Source: Pleurobrachia bachei
Taxonomy: Eukaryota; Ctenophora; Tentaculata; Cydippida; Pleurobrachiidae
Assembly: GCA_000695325.1 (NCBI GenBank)
Contig: AVPN01000027.1
Location: 95,694-144,788 of the forward strand
DNA: 49,095 bases
Reading direction: 5' to 3'
Shown here: piece after piece, positions 33,304-43,700 of the stretch
Layout of the letters: each line of letters opens with the position of its first letter
Numbering within the stretch: position 1 is the stretch's first letter
Notes under the pieces: generated by a model
The model's database searches: none
The model's input: the letters and a program-made list of their open reading frames with translations, nothing else
Told to the model about the DNA's origin: nothing
Translations under genes and position numbers: made by a program

Positions 33304-36300
33304 AAAAGAGTGAGAGAAAGAGAGAACGGAGAAGTTGGGTAGTTTAGAGGAAGAGGGGGAAGGAAAAGGAGAAATATAGTTTATTGTATACGTTGTTATG
33401 GGTTGGGACTATGTGATGCTGTTGAGGCGTATTGGCATGACGTAGAGCCTCAACAGCATCACATAGTACCAACCCATAACAACGTCTAGTTGTCAAACTG
33501 ACCCTGTCTTGTCTCAAGTTATTGATCATTTCATTGACGTCACAAAAGTGGGGAGAGATGTCATTTTCTCATCATTTCAATATTAATTTACCTATCAAAT
33601 GTTTACCACCAGCCTGTCAATTTTCAGTCACGTAAAGCTCGACGCAAAAGAACGTAATTCCTCTTTTTTCAGACAAGCAAACGATCTGTTTCCCATGGAC
33701 AGTAATGGGATGTCCGACCCCTACTGTGAGATCAACCTTCACCGGGATTTACAACTGAAAACTAAAACGATCAGTAAATCCCTGAACCCCGTGTGGAATG
33801 AGACCTTTAGTTTGTACATCGACGATAGATCTGCACTCGCTAACCTCGTTGTAAGTTAAATTGAGAACGAGCCGGTGAGTTGTTTTGAGTAATTGAATCC
33901 ATTAAAATTAAACGAATCAAACACTTGATAGCGTATACAATATAATATGACAGTTGCAGTTGTTCATTATATATCAGTTCTGTTTCTATGTAATTGTGGA
34001 GGGACGAAGTACAAAACACCGGGTTAGGAGGAACCAAAGCAACCCAACACTATCAGTTCTGTTCCTAGGTGTACGACTATGATTTACTTGGATCTAATGA
34101 CCGTATTGGATATCTCGACTTAGATCTGGCATCAATTCCCCCTTTCCATAGATACACCACAACACTCCCACTCAGGTAATTTATACCTGAACTTGCTCAT
34201 GTCACTTTTACAAAAAGAAATGTTAGATCAAGATAAACCACCATCTTGAGCTGGTGAAATTTGAGCTCCTCTTAGATGAAAACTGTCATGTCTGTAATCA
34301 GTTAGCTGTCATATTGATAAAGTATTGAATCTAACTCCTACTCTGATATATATTTGATCAGTCTATCTACCCATCTATAATATATAATCAAACCCCTCAC
34401 ACTGAGGCAGGAGGCTCAGTTCATCTAAATATTATATCTAAACCCAAACCCATTTCCCACTAGACAGTATATTAGTGTCGATACATATTGAAATGTGCAT
34501 CAAAAAAACTTTCCTCAGTTCATCAGTTGACGGTGAAGAGAATGTGGGAACAATCTCTTTTTCATATCTGGTGGAGATTGTGAAAACAGAATTCGCCAAC
34601 GATATTCGTAGTATCGGCACCAAGGGGCAGGTAATATATAAATTATTATTATCATAATATCCTGATACTCTTCACAGCTCTATATATATATCAATATTTT
34701 TCACGTTTTTCAATCGGCCGCTGGTCTACTTGATTCTGAAATCGTCAGATAATAAGTTTAACTCTAAGACGCGTATAACGAGTTGCACATAATTGGAACT
34801 TATCCAAACAGCTGGCTGGATAGTTTATAACAACTTAGCTTTGGGGAAGTAGTAAAACGAATCTTGTGATAAGATAAATTCCTCATTAATTTTCCTCAAG
34901 CTTATTCAANNNNNNNNNNNNNNNNNNNNNNNNNNNNNNNNNNNNNNNNNNNNNNNNNNNNNNNNNNNNNNNNNNNNNNNNNNNNNNNNNNNNNNNNNNN
35001 NNNNNNNNNNNNNNNNNNNNNNNNNNNNNNNNNNNNNNNNNNNNNNNNNNNNNNNNNNNNNNNNNNNNNNNNNNNNNNNNNNNNNNNAAAAAATTCAAAA
35101 TATTAGTTTTGTGAAAACCCGGTCTTTCTATCATGTTTCAGGGATTTGTTGTTCAGGAATAAAGATGGCAGATTTATCATAGGTTTTATTGTGCTCTCCC
35201 CCCTCCATCCCTGACCTGATTAAAAAGTGTGAAAATTGAGGGGCCCATATCTCTGTTATAACAGGGCGTAGAGATCTCGCGTTTTCACAGTTGTTAATTG
35301 CTGCCCCACCCGAGTAGAATTGGGTGTGAAGTTTAGCAATTGTAAAAGGTCGACGTAGTTCGGTGTATCCCTTTAAACGAATCAAACACTTGATAGCGTA
35401 TACAATATAATATGACAGTTGCAGTTGTTCATTATATATCAGTTCTGTTTCTATGTAATTGTGGAGGGACGAAGTACAAAACACCGGGTTAGGAGGAACC
35501 AAAGCAACCCAACACTATCAGTTCTGTTCCTAGGTGTACGACTATGATTTACTTGGATCTAATGACCGTATTGGATATCTCGACTTAGATCTGGCATCAA
35601 TTCCCCCTTTCCATAGATACACAACAACGCTCCCTCTCAGGTAATTTATACCTGAACCTCCTCATGTCACTTTTACAAAAAGAAATGTTAGATCAAGATA
35701 AACCACCATCTTGAGCTGGTGAAATTTGAGCTCCTCTTAGATGAAAACTGTCATGTCTGTAATCAGTTAGCTGTCATATTGATAAAGTATTGAATCTAAC
35801 TCCTACTCTGATATATATTTGATCAGTCTATCTACCCATCTATAATATATAATCAAACCCCTCACACTGAGGCAGGAGGCTCAGTTCATCTAAATATTAT
35901 ATCTAAACCCAAACCCATTTCCCACTAGACAGTATATTAGTGTCGATACATATTGAAATGTGCATCAATAATAAAACTTCCCTCAGTTCATCAGTTGACG
36001 GTGAAGAGAATGTGGGAACAATCTCTTTTTCATATCTGGTGGAGATTGTGAAAACAGAATTCGCCAACGATATTCGTAGTATCGGCACCAAGGGGCAGGT
36101 AATATATAAATTATTATTATCATAATATCCTGATACTCTTTACAGCTCTATATATATCAACATTTTTCACGTTTTTCAATCGGCCGCTGGTCTACTTGAT
36201 TCTGAAATCGTCAGATAATAAGTTTAACTCTAAGACGCGTATAACGAGTTGCACATAATTGGAACTTATCCAAACAGCTGGCTGGATAGTTTATAACAAC

Positions 36301-37962
36301 TTAGCTTTGGGGAAGTAGTAAAACGAATCTTGTGATAAGATAAATTCCTCATTAATTTTCCTCAAGCTATAAGTTTATACACAGAACTAGCTCTGTTTAT
36401 TAAGATGTCCTTTCCAACCTTGGTATAATTCAGTTGACGGTTATCGAAGGGATAGATCTGCCTCCAATGAACAGTGATGGTACATGTGACCCTTATATCA
36501 GGTGAGTGATTAATTAATCAATAATAATTAAATAATTTGATTAATCAATAATCATTAAGCAACTGATTAATTGTCAATTAAAACTAGCATTCTCAAATTA
36601 TAGGCTTCAGCTTGGTTCCCAACAACATGAAACCAAAGTTGTCCAAAGCACGCTAAACCCAAAATGGAGGGAGACCTTTGAGTTTCGTTATTTGACTACA
36701 TCTGGTGATACTATTCAGGTAAAACTTTATAAAAACAGGTTAATTTGTACAATCAATTATGATTTTGCTTGAAAATAATAACAACCAAAAAAAACTAAAT
36801 GACAGGCAAGTTTGTGGGACAATGAAGTGGGACTAAGTGACAATATCATTGGAGATACCGAGATTGATGTCACCAAAATAGCCGGGTTGTTCGGCAAGTT
36901 CACTCAACAAATCTAAAAGCACCCTGCACTCAAATGACGGTGTCTTCGGAAGAAAGTAAAAAGGTCCGTTAGAACTTGCTGAGTTCAGTGTAAAAACACA
37001 TAGCCCCTCTATTCTCCAAAAAATACCCCCCTTCAGATACATCTTCAGCCTTGATAACACCAATACAAAGATAAGCTTCCTCATCAAGATTTTGAAATTT
37101 GCAGAACTCGGAGCGACGGAGCTGCAACTTTCCAAGGAAATCAATGACGCAGAATCGCGTGTCCTTACGGAGGCATACTCTTTAGGTAACTTCTTTTTTA
37201 AATACGAGTGAGAGGTTCATCGTTCCTATAATATCTGTCACCCCCACCCCATCATGTGAACCATGTCAGGCGACTGACTGACCTGTCAATTTGCTCCAAT
37301 CACAGCCCACAGGCTACTTCTGGCAGCGAAAGGGGTCGCAAATAAAGTATCTATTTTAACAGTTACAACTATCTAACTACGAGGAAGTCTCCAATCTTCA
37401 TTTCATTACGAAAATCTTACGAAAATACTACCTTACTATCTAACTTATTGAAAGATCAATACCGTCGTCATTGAGTTGAAAAGTTCACTATTGAGGAAGT
37501 TGCTTCCTGTATTTTGACATCATACAATAATTGACTGTTTAACTTGAGCCTTCGACAACATACAACATGTCAGCAACACACATACAAACGCACACACACA
37601 AACATCTATCAAATGAATTTTGAGGGTATTTATCGGCGCACCCGATGGGTGGGCTAGTTACATATACAGTCGGACCCCGATTTACCGGGCCCCGATTTAC
37701 CGGAACCCCGATTTACCGGGAGGATTTCTTTCCCCCGATTTTTTTTTGGAAAATTTTCGAAGTTTTGCCGGTTGGTAAACTTGCATTTGCAATTCGCTAG
37801 GTCTAATGGGGATCACGTATCGGTTCGTTTCGAACCGTCTAATTAGCGGCAGGACATGCGATTATAATGATATTTACTAGGGTGCAGAGTGAGACTGCAT
37901 CCCGCCTCTCTTTAGTATTGTGACAACTCCTTGACGTCACAATCATGTCTCTACTAACTCTC

Positions 37963-38031
<69 letters not shown>

Positions 38032-39747
38032 GGGGAATTTCTCAGCACACAACTTGATTCATGTTGTCAAGCGGCGAGAGACATTAAATTTTGATTGCTA
38101 TTTACACAGGAAAGGGTGAGTTAATTGTGGAAACGACAGTGTTTTACAACCCCATCCGTGCAGCAATTAGAACCTTTACCCCAAAGGAGGAAATCATTAT
38201 GAAGGAGCAAGATAAGTTTGAAATCAGTCTGCTGCAACGGGATGTCAAGAGGATTACCGCACAGGTTGGTAGCGACCGAATCAAGAAATACTGGTCCCTG
38301 ATTGGCTGGTAACCAGTCACGTGACCTAATTAACGAGTTATGATTTGTTATTTACTTGTGTCGCTGGATTCCTGTGATAAACTTAGACAATCGGTATATC
38401 AAAATTTGAAAGTCGACTATATTTGACTACATAATCGTCTTATTACGACACTATGACTTTTTTATAGCAAAGTTTGCCAGCAAATACCAGCTCCGTTTAT
38501 GGGAGCATTTAAAATTCTTTCCATGGTTATGTGATTTTAGTTTGAGTTGTTCTAAAAATAACTCCAGCTCCCTTTTGGATAACCAATAACCATACTATAT
38601 TTAACTGATTATGTACCCTGATACAACTGTCCGGGGTTAAAAATATACTTCTGGAACCGACCGAATCAGGAAATACTGGTCGCTGATTGGCTAATAACCA
38701 ATCACGTGATCTAAATAACGAGTTCTGATTGGTTGATTAGATGTGACGGTCGGTTCCTGCATATTATGTTTAACTGATTCCACCCTGATACGACAGTCCG
38801 GGGTTAAAAATATACAGGAACCGATCGAATCTAGAAATACTGGTCCCTGATTCGATTAGCTGATAACCAGTCATGTGACCTAAACAACGAGTTCTGATTG
38901 GTTGTTTACTGGTTTCGGTCGGTTCCTGTAAATATACTTATTTCCTCAGGTTGAGATTGCTCAAGATGTTATGGAGGGCATAGATAACATAATCCGTTGG
39001 AGAAGCAAGCCTCTATCCCTATTCTCTATGATATTCTTCGTCTTTGCGGTCTACTACGTCGAGATTTGGATGCTCCCACTCCTTGGAGGATGTGCACTAC
39101 TTTGGAGTGTAAGTCGAGCAGCTCTCAAACATCATCACAGCATTTCACCCCGTCACACGGCATTTGTTTCTTACCAGACATATATTAATTTGTTCTTTTT
39201 AAATGTCCGCATAACACATCATCCAGACCATGATTTCTTATCCAAAGCATTTCTTCAGCACCTCGTTAGGCGAGTTGGCATCAAGCGGTTCGAGAACTGG
39301 GTCAAAATCCCGGGTAGCCGAGCATACTTTGAGCGAAATAAGGATTCGGAAGACAGTAGTGGTAACACAGGATTTAGCGCTAAACTTGACAAGATGAAGG
39401 CTGTCTTCACGACAGCTGAGGGAATCCAAAAGGTACTGGATAACATTGCGGGAATAATGGAAAAGATTGGCCATATCGGGCAATGGAAGTGCGAGTTTGT
39501 CTCTATCATGGTCACCATCATCATGTTTGTGGCGGGGACAGCGCTCTACTTCATCAGCATCCGGTTTATCATTATTGGGTGGGGTCTCAACAAATTCCGG
39601 AAGTTCTACTTTAAGCCGAACTTAGTGGATAACAATGAAGTTGCGGACCTGCTCAGTCGTGTGCCATCTTTCCCGGAGATAGAAAAGTTCCGGCAGATCA
39701 GGACAAGGGGCGTTAAACCTTCTGATAAACCAGAAAAGGCTGAGTAA
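31495..39747 (+). CDS. MCTP-like multiple C2 and transmembrane protein (C-terminal module A)
   Basis: Exons: 31495-31928, 32846-32977, 33673-33850, 34069-34175, 34519-34630, 36434-36501, 36604-36718, 36806-36900, 37037-37185, 38110-38264, 38950-39106, 39227-39747. The sum is 2,223 nt, an exact multiple of three (740 residues). C2A spans YRITLKI to VGTISFSYLVEI with PMDSNGMSDPYCEI and KSLNPVWNETFSL. C2B has PPMNSDGTCDPYIRLQLG and STLNPKWRETFEF. Both have calcium-type aspartates. Then comes the MCTP signature ETTVFYNPIRAAIRTF and KFEISLLQRDV, membrane segment 1 (SLFSMIFFVFAVYYVEIWML) and segment 2 (VAGTALYFISIRFIIIG), then LNKFRKF. The family acts at ER or vesicle membranes. Only two C2 domains are seen where MCTPs usually have three. 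The exon ending at 36900 lacks a GT donor unless the next 50 nt are complemented. Confidence 0.82.
32054..32216. repeat. GATCAGATCACCCCACTGAG minisatellite in MCTP intron 1
   Basis: About eight imperfect copies of a roughly 20-22 bp unit, each with GATCAGATC followed by a C-rich half (CACCCCACTGA, CGCCCCACCATT, ATCCCAGTGA). Degeneracy is spread evenly, so it is old. Confidence 0.85.
33390..33485. repeat. 39-bp near-perfect hairpin (pre-miRNA-like or tiny foldback MITE)
   Basis: ACGTTGTTATGGGTTGGGAC...CTGTTGAGGC pairs with GCCTCAACAG...CCATAACAACGT across 39 bp with one mismatch and an 18-nt loop (GTATTGGCATGACGTAGA). It lies in an MCTP intron on the sense strand. Confidence 0.8.
33907..36368. 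repeat. About 1-kb duplication of MCTP C2A exons (33907-34910 and 35372-36368)
   Basis: Copy 2 repeats copy 1 at an offset of about 1,465 bp with few substitutions and small indels. It includes the C2A exons 35534-35640 and 35987-36098, equivalent to 34069-34175 and 34519-34630. Only one copy fits the protein. Separated by an N gap and 280 bp of unique sequence; a haplotype duplication is likely. Copy 1 ends at the gap in TATTCAA where copy 2 has ATAAGTT, its unreversed complement. Confidence 0.85.
34911..35087. other. Assembly gap (177 N)
   Basis: Run of N inside the MCTP gene, at the end of the first C2A-exon copy. Confidence 1.
36901..36950. other. Inferred non-reversed complement block at C2B donor
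   Basis: The C2B exon reads open to 36900 (GLFGK plus TT) and then a stop follows without a GT donor. The plain complement of the next bases, CACTCAAC, is GTGAGTTG, a perfect donor in phase 2, which matches the next acceptor (CTTCAG|A TAC ATC at 37037). There is no second copy to compare, so extent and nature are inferred; 50 nt is taken from the other blocks. Confidence 0.55.
37667..37740. repeat. Half copy of the CAGTCGGACCCCGATTTACC MITE
   Basis: CAGTCGGACCCCGATTTACC followed by GGGCCCCGATTTACCGG and TTTCCCCCGATT; the right end is missing. In an MCTP intron. Confidence 0.75.
38653..38927. repeat. Two adjacent GGAACCGACCGA palindromic MITEs
   Basis: About 105-110 bp elements at 38653-38758 and 38817-38927, each from GGAACCGA(C/T)CGAAT to TCGGTCGGTTCC, with almost the whole length self-complementary (CTGATTGG...CCAATCA). 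A decayed one overlaps the preceding donor (38270-38374). All recur in the duplicate at 41413-41687. Another copy lies at 48462-48567. Confidence 0.85.
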
Positions 39748-40478
39748 CGCTTGTTCTAATGTGATCGAGTGGGTTGCAATTTGTGCTGGAGTTGATATTT
39801 TGAACCTAGGATCCTTGGGTGATGGTCAGGACAGAGCTAGGGTAATAAATTGAGTAGCAGATTTGTGCTGGACACACATCTGAAAACCAGAGCAAGACTT
39901 TTTAGAATTTTAGACTTTCTGTAATTTGTTTTTATCTTTTTCTTACGTTTCTGTGTAAGACTTGACTTAATTTGGTGGCTTTGTAGGTTTAATGTTAATT
40001 TCAGTATTTGTCAACTTTGCCGTTTCCCTTTTCAGCACATTCAATAACCTTCCATGTAGCAGTTTTAGCATATATATGCAGCAAGGTAAGTACAGCAGTA
40101 CGTCTATTTATAGAACGGAATTTGTAGCCATCAACATTCCTTCCCCCAAATAGGCAATTATACGATCAACTACCGTTTCATAATTCTATAACAGAGGTCC
40201 CCTTCCTTCATACTGTCTCGCTCTAAGAGATTCTCATGTCTCAAGTTCTGCACTGGACATGTCTAGTTCTCCAAATAATCCTAGAACCCCCTCATATAAC
40301 CAGTCTATATAAATTCTCAAATCTCAATTCCCCCTCCGAATTTTACTACTATTTATATATAAATCCTCCTAATTTTACCAATAATATATTTATACAATTC
40401 CTCTCCTCAACAAGTGGTTGTACATGAGATACGGTCTACCCCCTCCTAATATCTATATAATATCCTCTCCTCAATAAG

Positions 40479-40755
40479 TGGTTGTACATGAGGTACGGTC
40501 GTGGCAAGTTTGAGACGTACGTGGAGGGTGTTGCCAATGTTCCATACTACCTCCGGACAGGTCGAGGTAAGAATGGTAGGTAGAATGCACACGTGCAATA
40601 TCTATCATGGAATGGCATGCAACTCATCTCCAACTTATAATAGAGATATAATGATATTTACTAGGGTGCAGAGTGAGACTGCATCCCGCCTCTCTTTAGT
40701 ATTGTGACAACTCCTTGACGTCACAATCATGTCTCTACTAACAGAGAGAGAGAGA

Positions 40756-40791
<36 letters not shown>

Positions 40792-43700
40792 GGGGAATTT
40801 CTCAGCACACAACTTGATTCATGTTGTCAAGCGGCGAGAGACATTAAATTTTGATTGCTATTTACACAGGAAAGGGTGAGTTAATTGTGGAAACGACAGT
40901 GTTTTACAACCCCATCCGTGCAGCAATTAGAACCTTTACCCCAAAGGAGGAAATCATTATGAAGGAGCAAGATAAGTTTGAAATGTCAGACGACGTTGCC
41001 CTACAGTTCTCCTAATGGCGTGTCCAACCATCGCACCGAATCAAGAAATACTGGTGGGACTAACCGACCATTGGTCAGTGCACTGGATTAATTGGAGTTA
41101 TGATTTGTTATTTACTTGTGTCGCTGGATTCCTGTGATAAACTTAGACAATCGGTATATCAAAATTTGAAAGTCGACTATATTTGACTACATAATCGTCT
41201 TATTACGACACTATGACTTTTTTATAGCAAAGTTTGCCAGCAAATACCAGCTCCGTTTATGGGAGCATTTAAAATTCTTTCCATGGTTATGTGATTTTAG
41301 TTTGAGTTGTTCTAAAAATAACTCCAGCTCCCTTTTGGATAACCAATAACCATACTATATTTAACTGATTATGTACCCTGATACAACTGTCCGGGGTTAA
41401 AAATATACTTCTGGAACCGACCGAATCAGGAAATACTGGTCGCTGATTGGCTAATAACCAATCACGTGATCTAAATAACGAGTTCTGATTGGTTGATTAG
41501 ATGTGACGGTCGGTTCCTGCATATTATGTTTAACTGATTCCACCCTGATACGACAGTCCGGGGTTAAAAATATACAGGAACCGATCGAATCTAGAAATAC
41601 TGGTCCCTGATTCGATTAGCTGATAACCAGTCATGTGACCTAAACAACGAGTTCTGATTGGTTGTTTACTGGTTTCGGTCGGTTCCTGTAAATATACTTA
41701 TTTCCTCAGGTTGAGATTGCTCAAGATGTTATGGAGGGCATAGATAACATAATCCGTTGGAGAAGCAAGCCTCTATCCCTATTCTCTATGATATTCTTCG
41801 TCTTTGCGGTCTACTACGTCGAGATTTGGATGCTCCCACTCCTTGGAGGATGTGCAGATGAAACCTCACATTCAGCTCGTCGAGAGTTTGTAGTAGTGTC
41901 GTAAAGTTTTTAAATGTCCGCATAACACATCATCCAAACCATGATTTCTTATCCAAAGCATTTCTTCAGCACCTCGTTAGGCGAGTTGGCATCAAGCGGT
42001 TCGAGAACTGGGTCAAAATCCCGGGTAGCCGAGCATACTTTGAGCGAAATAAGGATTCGGAAGACAGTAGTGGTAACACAGGATTTAGCGCTAAACTTGA
42101 CAAGATGAAGGCTGTCTTCACGACAGCTGAGGGAATCCAAAAGGTACTGGATAACATTGCGGGGATAATGGAAAAGATTGGCCATATCGGGCAATGGAAA
42201 TGCGAGTTTGTCTCTATCATGGTCACCATCATCATGTTTTACCGCCCCTGTCGCGAGATGAAGTAGTCGTAGGCCAAATAGTAATAACCCTGGGGTCTCA
42301 ACAAATTCCGGAAGTTCTACTTTAAGCCGAACTTAGTGGATAACAATGAAGTTGCGGACCTGCTCAGTCGTGTGCCATCTTTCCCGGAGATAGAAAAGTT
42401 CCGGCAGATCAGGACAAGGGGCGTTAAACCTTCTGATAAACCAGAAAAGGCTGAGTAACGCTTGTTCTAATGTGATCGAGTGGGTTGCAATTTGTGCTGG
42501 AGTTGATATTTTGAACCTAGGATCCTTGGGTGATGGTCAGGACAGAGCTAGGGTAATAAATTGAGTAGCAGATTTGTGCTGGACACACATCGCAAAACCA
42601 GAGCAAGACTTTTTAGAATTTTAGACTTTCTGTAATTTGTTTTTATCTTTTTCTTACGTTTCTGTGTAAGACTTGACTTAATTTGGTGGCTTTGTAGGTT
42701 TAATGTTAATTTCAGTATTTGTCAACTTTGCCGTTTCCCTTTTCAGCACATTCAATAACCTTCCATGTAGCAGTTTTAGCATATATATGCAGCAAGGTAA
42801 GTACAGCAGTACGTCTATTTATAGAACGGAATTTGTAGCCATCAACATTCCTTCCCCCAAATAGGCAATTATACGATCAACTACCGTTTCATAATTCTAT
42901 AACAGAGGTCCCCTTCCTTCATACTGTCTCGCTCTAAGAGATTCTCATGTCTCAAGTTCTGCACTGGACATGTCTAGTTCTCCAAATAATCCTAGAACCC
43001 CCTCATATAACCTCAGATATATTTAAGAGTTTAGAGTTAAGGGGGAGGATTAAAATGATGATTTTATATATAAAAGGAGGATTAAAATGGTTATTATATA
43101 AATATGTTAAGGAGAGGAGTTGTTGTGGTTGTACATGAGATACGGTCTACCCCCTCCTAATATCTATATAATATCCTCTCCTCAATAAGTGGTTGTACAT
43201 GAGGTACGGTCGTGGCAAGTTTGAGACGTACGTGGAGGGTGTTGCCAATGTTCCATACTACCTCCGGACAGGTCGAGGTAAGAATGGTAGGTAGAATGCA
43301 CACGTGCAATATCTATCATGGAATGGCATGCAACTCTTCTACTATTGCATAATCTTCCTGTGTTGCACAAGGCCATGGAACAGAAATGACCGTTCATCGG
43401 CTAATGTGGGTCCCAGCAGAGATCTTTCTTTGACGCTCGCATCTTCTGCCCCTATACAAATTCCCACATCTCTCTGCGACTTCTTATCATGCCTGAGGCC
43501 CCTAGTGGTTTTTGTGCTTTCATGAAAAGGAAACCTGGGTGGGGCATTGACCTTTAGCTTTCTGAGCTGAGATCTTCTCAAACAATTCCCGCTTGCTCTC
43601 TCATCAATCACCATTCTACAAATCTATTAAACTTCACATCAATATCTTGTCAAATTTATAATTAACTGGAGAATTCCATGGAAAGGTAGCCTAGACATGA

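Larger units (their letters stand above)
40870..42458 (+). pseudogene. Second copy of MCTP module A exons, disrupted
   Basis: Copies of exons 38110-38264, 38950-39106 and 39227-39747 at 40870-41024, 41710-41866 and 41938-42458. The first loses its end and donor to the block at 40985-41034; the second loses its last bases and donor to 41857-41906; the third loses membrane segment 2 to 42241-42290. The remaining sequence is nearly identical to copy 1, so the damage is confined to the complement blocks. Confidence 0.85.
37862..43337. repeat. About 2.7-kb tandem duplication of MCTP 3' region (37862-40626 and 40643-43337)
   Basis: Offset 2,760 bp falling to 2,711 bp after a 49-bp deletion in copy 2. 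It contains the end of the C2 region, membrane segment 1, module A and the first exon of module B. Microsatellite length differs near the start. Copy 1 is intact; copy 2 carries several 50-nt complement blocks that destroy exon 38110-38264 (copy 40870-41024), the 38950 exon donor, and membrane segment 2 of module A. Best read as two haplotypes in series, with copy 2 non-functional as written. Confidence 0.9.

Noticed and set aside
39107-39226. Reading straight through from 38971 to 39747 as one exon
   Set aside because: The piece in between (VSRAALKHHHS...) has no family match, contains a donor/acceptor pair giving the expected LLWN, and is the part that varies by 49 bp between copies.
39987-40085. 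Hydrophobic stretch between acceptor TTGTAG and donor GCAAG|GTAAGT as a module B exon
   Set aside because: Its end phase does not fit the module B exon at 40479/43190, and it does not resemble an MCTP membrane segment.
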